37,639 nt of DNA, from contig JAXHTV010000008.1 of NCBI GenBank assembly GCA_034189865.1, positions 1 to 37,639 on the forward strand, written 5' to 3'. Shown piece after piece: positions 7,920 through 17,576 of this stretch. A program made the translations under genes and the position numbers. The notes beneath the pieces were generated by a model that saw only the letters and a list, made by a program, of their open reading frames with translations, did no database searches and was not told the origin of the DNA. The DNA comes from Pseudomonadota bacterium. GTDB taxonomy: Bacteria; Pseudomonadota; Gammaproteobacteria; UBA5335. Position 1 is the stretch's first letter, and each line of letters begins with the position of its first letter.

Positions 7920-8942
7920 CTAGCGGTTCACATGATCCCACACATCCCGGTGAGAGGGATTATGACCTTGTAGGATGTCTTTGAGAAAAAGCATTTCTGC
8001 CATCACGTCCGCAGGAAAGCCTTCGCGACCACCTCGCTCGTCGATAATCAGTGAATCAAGAAAACGCTCCGTACGTCGATTGGGCCAACTTTCGGTAATT
8101 TTCTCGATCAGGCGCGGATAGTTTTCTTCAATTGCTGAGAGTAGTTCGGGGTTGATCACCGCTAAACTGGACAGTGATTCGGCTTCCGTCTTGGGCGTTC
8201 CTACCGTGAGCGTCGGTTGTTTGGTAGGTTGGGCGCGGCTTTCGGATTTGCCAGATTCGGCTCTCCAACGCCCCGTTTCCGTGACTTTTGTCTTCTGGGA
8301 GCCGGTACCGGTTGTTGCCGTCTTTACATCCAGTTTGTTATATGCGCCGCTACTCTCCGATCGGACTAGCTGGGCTCGAAGACGCATGAGTTCTTCGGCA
8401 TGTTTGACGCTGAATCGGGGTCGCCCGGGGCGAGTGGATTCTTGTATGAACCCTTCGATCATTTTTCGACTTTCTTCGGTCGATTTGGTGCCGCGTACTT
8501 GTTCGAGAAAGGCGGGGAAATCTTTCTTCAGGTTGTTTGCCTGGGGTTGTTGGCGCTTCCAGTCGTTGAATTCTGGAGGTCGCACACCCAGTGCTTGGCC
8601 AAAGGTCGGCGCCATCTCATCGAAGCGGGCGCGATTTCCGGTGCTGTGGTAAATGTCCATTAACATGATCCAGTCGTCTGCGGCGACACCGGAGCTGGAG
8701 TCAGTGACATGGCGTTCCAGGGAACGCATCGCCTTAGACGCATTGCCTGCCGCGATGGCGTATGACGCTTGTTTTCGAATTTCGAGTGATGTCTCAAAAA
8801 CGGAGTCGGAAGGATTCTGGGGTTTTTCTTGGTCCGGCTTGGATTCTGTCGGTTGCGCGTGGCGACGGCGCGAGATTATGGTTCCCACCGCCATCCCTGC
8901 GAGCGCTGCACATACCGTGATGAGAATCTCTGTACTTCCCAT
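7920..8942 (-). CDS. Membrane-anchored protein with TPR-like N-terminal part, function unknown
   Basis: The 340-residue product starts with a hydrophobic helix (about residues 5-24) followed by RRRH, a typical single-span anchor with the body in the cytoplasm. Residues 50-130 look like helical TPR or FimV-C-terminal-like repeats; ALGVRPPEFNDW follows the pattern seen in such repeats. Residues 190-260 are a low-complexity linker rich in Ser, Thr, Lys and Gly. The C-terminal 80 residues form a compact domain with ENYPRLIEKITESW and IDERGGREGFP; I recall similar unnamed domains in proteobacterial hypothetical proteins. I cannot assign a function. An AGGA eight bases upstream supports the ATG at 8942. 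It lies between metF and cpdA on the same strand, 245 bases after the metF stop. Confidence 0.75.
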   Translation of the reverse strand: MGSTEILITVCAALAGMAVGTIISRRRHAQPTESKPDQEKPQNPSDSVFETSLEIRKQASYAIAAGNASKAMRSLERHVTDSSSGVAADDWIMLMDIYHSTGNRARFDEMAPTFGQALGVRPPEFNDWKRQQPQANNLKKDFPAFLEQVRGTKSTEESRKMIEGFIQESTRPGRPRFSVKHAEELMRLRAQLVRSESSGAYNKLDVKTATTGTGSQKTKVTETGRWRAESGKSESRAQPTKQPTLTVGTPKTEAESLSSLAVINPELLSAIEENYPRLIEKITESWPNRRTERFLDSLIIDERGGREGFPADVMAEMLFLKDILQGHNPSHRDVWDHVNR

Positions 8943-9187
8943 AGTGTTCCTGCCCTTCTGATGTGTTCGGCTTTTTTATTTCTTATTTAAGGTGATAGCG
9001 GCTGTTTTGTCATGTTCTTGATATGAGGTATTTCGTCGGCCGTTTTGCCTGCATTGAAGCATGCCAATCAACGACAGGACGATGGTTGGGTTAGCCGGTC
9101 TGACGGTTGGCTTGGTGGGCTGGCGCTGCAGTCTATTTCGTTGTCTTTAATAGTGGCTTGAGAGCGTGTCGGTTCGTTGCAGGCGGC

Positions 9188-10039
9188 TCAGCTCAGGCGC
9201 AGGTTTTGCCAGATCTCCAGCGTGGGGCCGGCTTGGTTCAACGTATAGAAATGGAGGCCGGGTGCGCCCTCTTCCAGCAGTCGTTCGCACAAGCGGGTAA
9301 CCACTTCGCTGCCGAAACTTCGAATGGCGTCCAGGTCGTCGCCATAACTCTCCAGTCGTTTACGGATCCACCGCGGAATTTCCGCGCCGCATGCGTCGGA
9401 GAAACGAGCCAACTGGGTGAAGTTCATGATTGGCATGATGCCGGGCACGATGGGAAGATCGATGCCGCGTCGCTGACATTCGTCGACGAAGCGAAGGTAA
9501 GCGTCGCCATTGTAGAAGTATTGTGTGATGGCCGAATCGGCCCCCGCTTCCACCTTGCGCTGAAAATTATCCAAGTCGGCCAGGGGGGAAGGCGCTTGGG
9601 GGTGATATTCCGGGTAACACGCCACCTCCAAGTGGAAGTCGCTACCGGTTTCCTGTCGAATGAAAGCGATCAATTCACTGGCGTAATGAAATTCACCTGG
9701 ATCGACCGTGCCCGATGGCATATCGCCTCTCAGCGCCACCAGCCGATTAATCCCGTGGTTGCGGTACCGATCGAGCATTTCGCGAATGCCACTCGCGGAA
9801 GCCGAAATGCACGAGATGTGCGGCGCGACCGGAACGTTTGTGGTCTTTCCGACCTGAATCGCCGTTTCAAACGTTCGGTCTCGGGTGGATCCGCCGGCAC
9901 CGAACGTCACGGAGAAAAATTCAGGTCCTAAGTCTGAGAGCTGCCTTGCGGTGTCCAGCAGTTTCTCCAGGCCTAGCTCGCTCTTGGGCGGAAAGAACTC
10001 GAAACTGAAGGTTCGAGCGTTATGTTCGGTCTGGTTCAT
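9188..10039 (-). CDS. metF: 5,10-methylenetetrahydrofolate reductase
   Basis: This 283-residue flavoprotein reduces 5,10-methylene-THF to 5-methyl-THF, the methyl donor for methionine synthesis. The N-terminus shows the family signature FSFEFFPPKS (residues 11-20, with the catalytic-position Glu), then VTFGAGGS, and the FAD-site region with LVALRGDMP. FYNGDAY and PGIMPI, toward the middle, line the folate site. The length matches E. coli MetF (about 296). It is the third gene of metK-ahcY-metF, starting 54 bases after the ahcY stop; that gap contains a hairpin listed separately. The ribosome binding site is weak, which may mean that translation is limited or coupled. Confidence 0.95.
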   Translation of the reverse strand: MNQTEHNARTFSFEFFPPKSELGLEKLLDTARQLSDLGPEFFSVTFGAGGSTRDRTFETAIQVGKTTNVPVAPHISCISASASGIREMLDRYRNHGINRLVALRGDMPSGTVDPGEFHYASELIAFIRQETGSDFHLEVACYPEYHPQAPSPLADLDNFQRKVEAGADSAITQYFYNGDAYLRFVDECQRRGIDLPIVPGIMPIMNFTQLARFSDACGAEIPRWIRKRLESYGDDLDAIRSFGSEVVTRLCERLLEEGAPGLHFYTLNQAGPTLEIWQNLRLS

Positions 10040-10059
10040 GTCGATTAAGGGCGAAAATG

Positions 10060-10085
10060 GGAGCGGCGGTTCATCCCACCGCTCC
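10060..10085 (-). other. Hairpin between ahcY and metF
   Basis: GGAGCGG (10060-10066) and CCGCTCC (10079-10085) are perfect inverted copies with a 12-base spacer. Read on the minus strand the hairpin begins right after the ahcY stop and is followed by CATTTTCG, a very short U-run. It could be a weak terminator or attenuator that lowers metF expression, or an mRNA end-protecting hairpin. Confidence 0.5.
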
Positions 10086-10093
10086 GCTTGTTC

Positions 10094-11410
10094 TCAGTAA
10101 CGGTAATGGTCGGGCTTGAATGGACCGACGGGATCCAGCCCCAGATACTTGGATTGCTTTTCCGTCAACTTGGTGAGGTGTGCCCCCAGCCGATCCAGAT
10201 GGAGCTGTGCGACCTTCTCATCCAAATGCTTGGGTAGCACGTAAACTTCGTTCTGGTATCGCTCCGCGTGATTCCAAAGCTCAATCTGCGCCAACACCTG
10301 ATTGGTGAATGAATTGGACATCACAAAGCTGGGGTGACCGGTGGCGCATCCCAGATTCACCAGCCGTCCCTCCGCTAGAACGATAATCCGTTTGTCGTCC
10401 GGGAAGATCACATGGTCCACCTGAGGTTTGATGTTCTCCCATGTGTATTGACGCAGCGAGGCGATATCGATCTCCGAATCGAAATGACCGATATTGCAGA
10501 TGATGGCTTGGTCGCGCATGGCTTGCATGTGTTCGTGGGTGATCACGTCCACGTTGCCGGTTGCTGTCACGAAAATATCGCCCAGCGGCGCGGCCTCGTC
10601 CATGGTCACGACCCGGTAACCTTCCATTGCGGCCTGCAAGGCACAAATCGGGTCGATTTCCGTAATCCACACGGTGGCACCCAGACCGGCCAGAGACTGG
10701 GCGCAACCCTTGCCTACGTCGCCGTATCCGCAGACAATCGCGATTTTTCCGGCGATCATGACGTCCGTTGCGCGTTTGATGCCATCCACCAGTGATTCAC
10801 GACAGCCGTACAGATTGTCGAATTTGGATTTGGTGACCGAATCGTTCACGTTGATGGCTGGGGCTTTGAGGCTGCCTTCACGCATCATTTCGTACAGGCG
10901 ATGAACGCCGGTGGTCGTTTCCTCGGAGATGCCCTGAATCTCGTCCATGAGTTCGGGATATCTTTGATGCAATACGAGCGTGAGATCGCCGCCGTCGTCC
11001 AACACCAGATTGGGCCGCCAGCCATCGGGGCCGAATATGGTCTGGTCGATACACCACCAAAATTCCTCTTCGGTCTCACCTTTCCAAGCGAACACGGGGA
11101 TATCAGCCGCCGCCATGGCTGCTGCCGCGTGATCCTGAGTCGAGAAGATGTTGCACGAAGACCAACGAATCTCGGCGCCAAGTGCGATCAGGGTTTCCAT
11201 CAGTACGGCGGTCTGAATGGTCATGTGCAGGCAGCCGGCGATACGTGCACCTTTAAGCGGTTGCTGTGCTGCGTATTCGCGGCGGAGTGCCATCAGTCCC
11301 GGCATTTCCGTTTCGGCTATGGCAATTTCTCGGCGCCCCCATTCGGCCAGTGAGATATCGGCGACTTTGTAATCGGGGTCCAGATTTTGGATCGGTTGCG
11401 TTGTGCTCAT
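10094..11410 (-). CDS. ahcY: S-adenosylhomocysteine hydrolase (adenosylhomocysteinase)
   Basis: The 438-residue enzyme splits S-adenosylhomocysteine into adenosine and homocysteine, removing the product inhibitor of methyltransferases. Visible family landmarks are the substrate part with [14 protein letters not shown], the [11 protein letters not shown] block with the catalytic Lys/Asp, the NAD-binding GYGDVGKG loop, [11 protein letters not shown], and the invariant C-terminus KPDHYRY. The length (about 430-470 in bacteria) is normal. AGGAGA about 10 bases before the ATG is a good ribosome binding site. The gene starts 28 bases after the metK stop, so the two are surely co-transcribed. Together with metK and metF it makes up most of the activated methyl cycle. 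Confidence 0.97.
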   Translation of the reverse strand: MSTTQPIQNLDPDYKVADISLAEWGRREIAIAETEMPGLMALRREYAAQQPLKGARIAGCLHMTIQTAVLMETLIALGAEIRWSSCNIFSTQDHAAAAMAAADIPVFAWKGETEEEFWWCIDQTIFGPDGWRPNLVLDDGGDLTLVLHQRYPELMDEIQGISEETTTGVHRLYEMMREGSLKAPAINVNDSVTKSKFDNLYGCRESLVDGIKRATDVMIAGKIAIVCGYGDVGKGCAQSLAGLGATVWITEIDPICALQAAMEGYRVVTMDEAAPLGDIFVTATGNVDVITHEHMQAMRDQAIICNIGHFDSEIDIASLRQYTWENIKPQVDHVIFPDDKRIIVLAEGRLVNLGCATGHPSFVMSNSFTNQVLAQIELWNHAERYQNEVYVLPKHLDEKVAQLHLDRLGAHLTKLTEKQSKYLGLDPVGPFKPDHYRY

Positions 11411-11438
11411 GGTTCAATTGTCTCCTGTCGCGAACGGG

Positions 11439-12599
11439 TTACAAGCCGGCGCCCGCTCGAAGAGCGTCGGCTTTGTCGGTGCGTTCCCAGGAAAAGTCCG
11501 GCTCATCACGGCCGAAATGGCCGTAAGCGGCGGTGGGGTAATAGATCGGACGGATGAGGTCCAACATGCGAATCAACCCGCGTGGCCGCAAATCGAAATG
11601 CTCGCGTACCATGCCGACCAGACTGCTCTCCGGGATTTTTCCGGTACCGAATGTGTCCACACTGATGGAAGTGGGTTCGGCAACGCCGATGGCGTACGAT
11701 ACCTGTATTTCGCAGCGATCCGCCAGCCCGGCGGCGACAATGTTTTTTGCTACGTAGCGGGCGGCGTAGGCGGCGGACCGATCCACCTTGGACGGATCTT
11801 TGCCGGAAAATGCTCCGCCGCCATGGCGCGCCATACCGCCATAGGTGTCGACGATAATCTTGCGGCCTGTAAGTCCACAGTCACCCACGGGGCCGCCGAT
11901 GACGAATCGGCCGGTGGGATTGATGAAATAGCGCGTGTCTTCCTTAAGCCAGTCACGGGGCAGTACCGGTTTGATGATCTCCTCCATAACCGCTTCTCTA
12001 AGGTCGGCCTGACTGATGTCGGGATCATGCTGGGTCGACAATACCACGGTGTCGATGGCGATCGGGGTTGCGCCTTCGTAGCGTAGCGTAACCTGGCTCT
12101 TGGCGTCCGGACGCAACCAGGGGAGCGATTCGGTATGAAAACAATGGGCTTGGCGCTTGACCAATCGATGCGATAGTGCGATCGGTGCGGGCATTAGCTC
12201 TTCGGTTTCGTTGCTGGCGAAGCCGAACATCAGGCCCTGGTCCCCTGCGCCCTGATTGTCGAGGCTTTCGCGATCGACCCCCATGGCAATATCGGGCGAT
12301 TGTTTACCCAGTGCATTGAGTACCGCGCAGGTTTCCCAATCAAAGCCGTATTCGGCTTTGTTGTAACCGATACGTCGAATGGTATTTCGCACAATCGCTT
12401 CGTACTCGATGTGTGCGGAAGTCGTTATTTCGCCCCCAAGGAGAACCATGCCAGTTTTGACCATGGTTTCACACGCGACTCGAGCATTGGGGTCTTCCGC
12501 CAGGATCGCATCGAGGATCGCATCGGAGATCTGGTCGGCGATTTTGTCGGGGTGACCTCCGGATACGGATTCGGAGGTAAACAAACGGGTTTCAGCCAT
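11439..12599 (-). CDS. metK: S-adenosylmethionine synthetase
   Basis: The 386-residue enzyme makes SAM from methionine and ATP. It begins with the hallmark [29 protein letters not shown], the P-loop-like [18 protein letters not shown] and [12 protein letters not shown] all follow in order. The frame extends upstream to 12653, but the ATG at 12599 has AAGGAA about nine bases before it and gives the usual N-terminus ([12 protein letters not shown]). It is the first gene of the metK-ahcY-metF operon. The 452-base region upstream, shared with tkt, contains a short palindrome that may be its operator. Confidence 0.97.
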   Translation of the reverse strand: MAETRLFTSESVSGGHPDKIADQISDAILDAILAEDPNARVACETMVKTGMVLLGGEITTSAHIEYEAIVRNTIRRIGYNKAEYGFDWETCAVLNALGKQSPDIAMGVDRESLDNQGAGDQGLMFGFASNETEELMPAPIALSHRLVKRQAHCFHTESLPWLRPDAKSQVTLRYEGATPIAIDTVVLSTQHDPDISQADLREAVMEEIIKPVLPRDWLKEDTRYFINPTGRFVIGGPVGDCGLTGRKIIVDTYGGMARHGGGAFSGKDPSKVDRSAAYAARYVAKNIVAAGLADRCEIQVSYAIGVAEPTSISVDTFGTGKIPESSLVGMVREHFDLRPRGLIRMLDLIRPIYYPTAAYGHFGRDEPDFSWERTDKADALRAGAGL

Positions 12600-13051
12600 C
12601 GTGTCGGGTTCCTTGTTCCCTTTTTTGCTCAGGTAAACGGCCCATTCAGGCACACAGGTGTCGTGATTTTTGGTGTTTCGGTTTGGATAGTGGCTGGGGC
12701 TTGTCTCGGAGCGGCCATCGGAAACACTTCAAAAGGCCGCCATCGATGTTTCCACAAGTCGGACGGCTCATCGTACGTCACTGCAGCTGCGGTGCCTAGC
12801 GGCGCTTGCCTCGTGGTCTGCAGCAATGGCAAGAGCGTAAGTCATCGCCCGTTGCAATGCAAAGCATTGTTCCCTCTGGTGGCGTCGACACGCTAAGTTG
12901 CCGCAATGGCTTGAGTAAGCGAGAATACGCGCCTCAAATTATCCGGGGTCGTCATCGGTTTTGCTACGGGCGTCCACCGTTTTAAGCCAGCATAACAATC
13001 CGAAGCCGGCGAGTACGGGCGTGCTCGGTGCCGGTTGGGGCAGGAGTCGCC
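12600..13051. other. Divergent regulatory region between metK and tkt
   Basis: The two start codons face away from each other, so both promoters must lie here. I see no gene that I would support. A perfect short palindrome at 12855-12869 is listed separately. A looser repeat, TTGAG at about 12911 with CTCAA at about 12933, is also present. I looked for the core of the SAH riboswitch (the GCGCUGC block and ACGGCGCU block) on the minus strand and did not find it. In pseudomonads an ArsR-family regulator gene occupies this position, as I recall; it is missing here. Confidence 0.5.
12855..12869. promoter_or_regulatory. Palindrome CAATGC-AAA-GCATTG, possible operator
   Basis: Two perfect 6-bp inverted half-sites are separated by three bases. 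The site is 256 bases upstream of metK and about 183 upstream of tkt. The compact, symmetrical form fits a dimeric helix-turn-helix regulator such as the ArsR-type regulators of the methionine cycle, but I cannot match it to a known consensus from memory. Confidence 0.4.
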
Positions 13052-15046
13052 ATGCCTTCTCGTCGAGAACTCGCCAATGTCATCCGTGTGCTCAGCATGG
13101 ATGCCGTTCAAAAAGCCAAGTCCGGGCATCCGGGTGCTCCCATGGGGATGGCGGATATTGCCGAAGTGTTGTGGAACGATTTTCTACGTCACAATCCCGC
13201 CAATCCCAAATGGAGCAATCGTGATCGGTTCGTGATGTCCAACGGCCACGGCTCGATGTTGATCTACGCGCTGTTACACTTGTCCGGCTACGATCTGTCC
13301 ATCGACGACATCAAAAATTTCCGGCAACTCCATTCGAAAACACCCGGTCATCCCGAATATGGCGTGACGCCCGGTATCGAGACCACCACCGGTCCGTTAG
13401 GGCAGGGGCTGGCCAATGCGGTGGGGATGGCGATCGCCGAAAAAGTGCTGGCCGATCAGTTCAATCGGGATGATTTCCCCATCGTCGATCATTACACCTA
13501 TGTATTTGCTGGGGACGGTTGCTTGATGGAGGGGGTCTCCCACGAAGCCTGCTCGTTGGCTGGGACCCTGGGCTTGGGGAAGCTGATCTGTTTCTACGAC
13601 GACAACGGAATCTCCATCGACGGCGAGGTCGAAGGTTGGTTTACCGACGATACCGCGCGGCGTTTTGAAAGCTACGGATGGCATGTCATCCGCGGGATCG
13701 ACGGTCATGATCCCGAAGCCGTGCGGGCGGCGGTGGATGTCGCGCGGCAGGTCGAAGATCGGCCGAGTTTGTTGTGTTGTAAGACCGTGATCGGATGGGG
13801 TGCGCCGACCAAGGCTGGAACCGAGTCTGTTCACGGGGCGCCGCTAGGGGATGAAGAAATCGCTGCGGCGCGTGAACAATTGAGTTGGCCGCATGCTCCC
13901 TTTGAGATTCCAGGCCCCATTCGCGAGGCGTGGGATGCGCGTTCGCGCGGGGCCGAACTGGAACAGTCCTGGGACCGAATGTTCGATGCCTACCGATCGG
14001 CGTTCCCGGAGTTGGCAGCAGAGTTTGAGCGCCGCATCACCGGCGATCTTCCGGCGCAGTGGAGCGATCATGTCGCGCGCTTCGTCAATCAGGTCGCCGA
14101 GCGGGGCGAGACCATCGCCACCCGGAAAGCGTCTCAGCAGGCCTTGGAAGGTCTCGCGCCATTGTTACCCGAATTGACCGGTGGTTCAGCCGATTTGACG
14201 GGCTCCAATCTCACCAAATGGTCGGGCTCGATTCCTCTGAGCCGTGAGGGGGCGGATGCCAACTATATTTATTTTGGCGTGCGCGAATTCGGCATGTCGG
14301 CCATCCAAAATGGTTTGGCGCTCCATGGTGGCTTTATCGCCTACTCGGGTACTTTTCTGGTCTTCTCGGACTACGCTCGCAACGCGATCCGCATGGCCGC
14401 TCTGATGAACCAGGGTTCGATTTTTGTTTACACTCACGATTCAATCGGCTTAGGCGAGGACGGACCGACCCACCAGCCGATTGAACACATGGCCAGCCTG
14501 CGTATTATCCCGAATATGGATGTATGGCGGCCGTGCGACGCAGTCGAGTCCGTGGTGGCCTGGCAGTCGGCGATCGAACGCCGTGACGGGCCGACCTGTC
14601 TTGTCTTTTCCCGGCAAAATTGTCAGCACCAAGAGCGCACCACGGAACAAATTGCACTCATTCGGAAAGGCGCCTATGTGTTGTTTGACCAGGGTGGTGA
14701 GCCCGACGTCATTCTGATTGCGACGGGTTCGGAAGTGGCGCTGGCTATGTACGCAGCGCAAGAACTGTCTCAGAAAGGTGTCCGGGTGCGCGTGGTGTCG
14801 ATGCCAAGCAGCCGTCAGTTCGATAGGCAGGATTCCAATTATCGGGAGTCCGTGTTGCCGTCCACGGTTACTTGCCGTGTGGCTATTGAAGCCGGTGTCA
14901 CGGATCATTGGTATCGGTATGTGGGGCCTTCCGGGAAGGTGATCGGCATCGATCGCTTCGGTGAGTCCGCGCCCGCCGGGCGCTTGATGGAATATTTCGG
15001 ATTTACTGTGGACAATGTGGTGGCCACTGTCGAGTCGATACGCTAG
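13052..15046 (+). CDS. tkt: Transketolase
   Basis: The 664-residue thiamine-diphosphate enzyme moves two-carbon units between sugar phosphates in the pentose phosphate (and, where present, Calvin) pathway. The N-terminus has [17 protein letters not shown]; the cofactor motif begins with AGDGCLMEG and ends with FYDDNGIS. The pyrimidine-binding half has [11 protein letters not shown] and [12 protein letters not shown]. The length equals that of E. coli TktA (663). The frame opens with GTG at 13028, but the ATG at 13052 has CAGGAG seven bases upstream and fits the family. The gene begins a plus-strand run tkt-gap-pgk, divergent from metK. Confidence 0.96.
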   Translation: MPSRRELANVIRVLSMDAVQKAKSGHPGAPMGMADIAEVLWNDFLRHNPANPKWSNRDRFVMSNGHGSMLIYALLHLSGYDLSIDDIKNFRQLHSKTPGHPEYGVTPGIETTTGPLGQGLANAVGMAIAEKVLADQFNRDDFPIVDHYTYVFAGDGCLMEGVSHEACSLAGTLGLGKLICFYDDNGISIDGEVEGWFTDDTARRFESYGWHVIRGIDGHDPEAVRAAVDVARQVEDRPSLLCCKTVIGWGAPTKAGTESVHGAPLGDEEIAAAREQLSWPHAPFEIPGPIREAWDARSRGAELEQSWDRMFDAYRSAFPELAAEFERRITGDLPAQWSDHVARFVNQVAERGETIATRKASQQALEGLAPLLPELTGGSADLTGSNLTKWSGSIPLSREGADANYIYFGVREFGMSAIQNGLALHGGFIAYSGTFLVFSDYARNAIRMAALMNQGSIFVYTHDSIGLGEDGPTHQPIEHMASLRIIPNMDVWRPCDAVESVVAWQSAIERRDGPTCLVFSRQNCQHQERTTEQIALIRKGAYVLFDQGGEPDVILIATGSEVALAMYAAQELSQKGVRVRVVSMPSSRQFDRQDSNYRESVLPSTVTCRVAIEAGVTDHWYRYVGPSGKVIGIDRFGESAPAGRLMEYFGFTVDNVVATVESIR

Positions 15047-15119
15047 TCGGCCGGCACGGGGTTCAGTGCGATAGGAAATCGGGCTCGTTGGGTTCGAATT
15101 AAGCAGGAGAGTGAAGGAC

Positions 15120-16133
15120 ATGACGATCAAAGTCGCGATAAACGGGTATGGCCGGATCGGTCGCAATGTACTGCGGGCCCTGTATGAGTCGGGCCGGGGC
15201 AATGAGATTCAGATCGTCGCCGTCAACGATCTGGGCGACGCGAAAACCAACGCTCACCTGACGCGTTACGACTCGGCGCATGGTCGGTTTCCCGGAGATG
15301 TCCAAGTGGACGGTGACAGTCTGGTGGTGAACGGTGATCGGATCCAGGTGTTTGCGCAGCGAGATCCGGCTCAACTGCCCTGGGGTGATCTGGGTGTGGA
15401 CGTGGTCATGGAATGCACGGGCTTTTTCGCCTCTAAAGAAAAAGCCATGGCGCATGTGAAAGGTGGGGCGAAGAAGGTCTTGATTTCCGCCCCCGCGGGT
15501 AAGGATGTGGATGCTACCATCGTTTATGGGGTGAACCACAAAACGCTCAAGGCCTCCGATATCGTAGTGTCCAATGCATCGTGTACCACCAACTGTTTGG
15601 CGCCTTTGGTCAAGCCGTTACACGAAAAAATCGGCCTCGTGCAGGGGTTGATGAACACCATTCACGCGTATACCAACGATCAGGTTTTGACGGATGTCTA
15701 TCACTCAGACCTCCGGCGTGCCCGGTCTGCCACCCAATCCATGATCCCCACCAAAACCGGGGCCGCTGCTGCGGTGGGACTTGTCCTACCGGAGCTGAAC
15801 GGCAAGCTGGACGGTTTCGCGGTCCGCGTGCCGACCATCAACGTGTCCATGGTCGATCTGACCTTCACGGCGGGGCGTGATACGACGGTCGAAGAAGTGA
15901 ACCAGATTCTCCGCGAGGCCGCCGCGGGCGAACTCAAGGGAATCCTGGCGGTGAATGAGGAACCCCTCGTTTCCATCGACTTCAATCATGATCCGGCGTC
16001 TTCGACCGCCGATCTTGGTTTGACCAAAGTCATCGACGGCCGTTTGGTCAAGGTTTGTTCCTGGTACGACAACGAATGGGGCTTCTCCAATCGTATGCTG
16101 GATACGGCCCTGGCGTTGGCCAACGCCGGTTAA
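15120..16133 (+). CDS. gap: Type I glyceraldehyde-3-phosphate dehydrogenase (or erythrose-4-phosphate dehydrogenase)
   Basis: The 337-residue enzyme has the NAD-binding [10 protein letters not shown] at the start, the active-site SNASCTTNC with Cys155, and the partner His182 in [20 protein letters not shown] lies near the C-terminus. GAPDH oxidises glyceraldehyde 3-phosphate to 1,3-bisphosphoglycerate (or the reverse). The closely related Epd oxidises erythrose 4-phosphate for pyridoxal phosphate synthesis and often sits in the same tkt-pgk neighbourhood; sequence reading alone does not decide firmly between them. A GTG at 15111 is in frame, but the ATG at 15120 sits at the proper distance from AGGAG and matches family N-termini. 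It lies 73 bases after tkt and 106 before pgk. Confidence 0.93.
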   Translation: MTIKVAINGYGRIGRNVLRALYESGRGNEIQIVAVNDLGDAKTNAHLTRYDSAHGRFPGDVQVDGDSLVVNGDRIQVFAQRDPAQLPWGDLGVDVVMECTGFFASKEKAMAHVKGGAKKVLISAPAGKDVDATIVYGVNHKTLKASDIVVSNASCTTNCLAPLVKPLHEKIGLVQGLMNTIHAYTNDQVLTDVYHSDLRRARSATQSMIPTKTGAAAAVGLVLPELNGKLDGFAVRVPTINVSMVDLTFTAGRDTTVEEVNQILREAAAGELKGILAVNEEPLVSIDFNHDPASSTADLGLTKVIDGRLVKVCSWYDNEWGFSNRMLDTALALANAG

Positions 16134-16147
16134 ATCCGAAGGGCCGG

Positions 16148-16176
16148 CGGGAGGGGGTTGGTGATACCCCCTCCCG
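16148..16176 (+). other. Strong GC hairpin between gap and pgk
   Basis: CGGGAGGGGGT (16148-16158) and ACCCCCTCCCG (16166-16176) pair perfectly over 11 bp around a 7-base loop, starting 15 bases after the gap stop. No U-run follows, so it is probably not an intrinsic terminator. Hairpins placed like this often protect the 3' end of the upstream message or mark a processing site, giving different levels of the two enzymes. Confidence 0.65.
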
Positions 16177-16203
16177 GCTCGTTGGACCGATAGGGATTCG
16201 TCG

Positions 16204-16232
16204 GGACGGGTTATGTGAATCCCCGTCCGGGG
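16204..16232 (+). promoter_or_regulatory. Two mutually exclusive hairpins at the pgk ribosome binding site
   Basis: GGACGGG (16204-16210) can pair with CCCGTCC (16222-16228) over 7 bp with an 11-base loop. The same CCCC (16221-16224) can instead pair with GGGG (16229-16232), the first part of the GGGGAGG Shine-Dalgarno of pgk. The two pairings cannot form together, which gives the layout of a small translation switch. Function is inferred only. Confidence 0.35.
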
Positions 16233-16239
16233 AGGCATC

Positions 16240-17415
16240 ATGAATATCCTCAAGATGACAGAGTTGGAATTGACCGGTCGGCGGGTGTTGATCCGGGAAG
16301 ATCTGAATGTGCCGATCAGAGATGGTCGCGTGACCAACGATGCACGCATTCGGGCCAGCTTGCCGACCATACAAGCGGCGCGCGACGCCGGTGCGGCCGT
16401 GATGGTGATGTCGCACCTTGGGCGGCCGAGCGAAGGCGCCTACGACGATACGTTTTCACTGGCACCGGTAGCCGCTGCGCTGTCGGAAGCCCTCGGCTGT
16501 GCGGTTCCACTTAGAAAAGACTGGCTTGATGGCGTGAGCGTGGCGCCGGGAGAAGTGGTTCTGCTGGAAAATGTTCGATTTAACGTCGGCGAGAAGCGCG
16601 ATGACGAGGCCTTGGCGCGAAAAATGGCCGCGCTGTGTGACGTCTACGTGATGGATGCCTTCGGCACCGCCCATCGTGCTCAGGCTTCCACCCACGGGGT
16701 TGGCCGCTTTGCCCCGACCGCTTGCGCCGGTCCTTTGTTGGTGAACGAGTTGGACGCCTTGAACCGGGCCCTCGCCGAGCCTGCCCGCCCCGTGGTCGCC
16801 ATCGTCGGCGGGTCGAAAGTGTCCACCAAGCTCACAGTGCTCGATGCGTTAACGGGCATCGTCGACCGCCTGATTCCGGGCGGGGGCATCGCCAATACTT
16901 TTCTGGCGGCTGCGGGACATCCGGTCGGGCGTTCTTTGTACGAGCCGCATTTGCTGCCGCAAGCCGAGCGATTGATGTCCGCAGCCGCCGCCAAAGGCGG
17001 TGAGATCCCTTTGCCGACGGACGTGGTGGTGAGTTCGGAGCTCTCCGAGCAGGCGCAGGCGCGCCTGGTCTCGGTGGCCGATGTGGGCCCAGAGGACATG
17101 ATTCTGGACATCGGGCCCGAGACGGCAAGCCGCTACGGCGCGCTGCTGGCCGATGCCGGAACGATCGTCTGGAACGGACCTGTCGGCGTCTTCGAGTTCC
17201 CGCAATTTAGCGCCGGAACCCGGGCAGTGGCCGAAGCCATTGCCGATAGCCCGGCCTTTTCCATTGCCGGTGGTGGCGATACGTTGGCGGCGATTGGACA
17301 GTTCCAGCTTGCCGATCGCATTTCCTACATCTCAACAGGTGGCGGTGCGTTCTTAGAGTTTTTGGAAGGGAAAAAACTGCCCGCCGTTGCCATGCTCGAA
17401 TCGCGGGCGTCTTAG
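16240..17415 (+). CDS. pgk: Phosphoglycerate kinase
   Basis: The 391-residue monomer interconverts 1,3-bisphosphoglycerate and 3-phosphoglycerate with ADP/ATP. The N-terminal substrate domain has [22 protein letters not shown] and LLENVRF. The nucleotide domain has [27 protein letters not shown] and the loop GGGDTLAAI, with [13 protein letters not shown] near the end. The length is typical of bacteria (about 387-400). A strong GGAGG sits six bases before the ATG, partly inside a possible hairpin. Together with tkt and gap it serves central sugar-phosphate metabolism. No fructose-bisphosphate aldolase or pyruvate kinase gene follows in this window. Confidence 0.96.
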   Translation: MNILKMTELELTGRRVLIREDLNVPIRDGRVTNDARIRASLPTIQAARDAGAAVMVMSHLGRPSEGAYDDTFSLAPVAAALSEALGCAVPLRKDWLDGVSVAPGEVVLLENVRFNVGEKRDDEALARKMAALCDVYVMDAFGTAHRAQASTHGVGRFAPTACAGPLLVNELDALNRALAEPARPVVAIVGGSKVSTKLTVLDALTGIVDRLIPGGGIANTFLAAAGHPVGRSLYEPHLLPQAERLMSAAAAKGGEIPLPTDVVVSSELSEQAQARLVSVADVGPEDMILDIGPETASRYGALLADAGTIVWNGPVGVFEFPQFSAGTRAVAEAIADSPAFSIAGGGDTLAAIGQFQLADRISYISTGGGAFLEFLEGKKLPAVAMLESRAS

Positions 17416-17576
17416 TCGCTCCGGCTGGCAGGTCCACACTCGGCAAAAAATCGTTAGAATGATGGATCTTTCGTCAAAAACTTGGCGAAGCGGTTGTATG
17501 CGCCATCGTTCTGCGTGATCTCTCGCGGGCGGGCGACACAGCCCCGTGATGTGAATCATTGAAGGTGGACAAGCTT

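Noticed and set aside
12600-12900. SAH or SAM riboswitch before metK
   Set aside because: The operon is a classic target, so I searched the leader by eye for the conserved SAH-riboswitch blocks on the minus strand and found neither. A covariance-model search would be decisive.
14450-15202. 250-codon minus-strand open frame opposite tkt
   Set aside because: Antisense to the conserved transketolase C-terminal half and crosses into gap; composition typical of a shadow frame.
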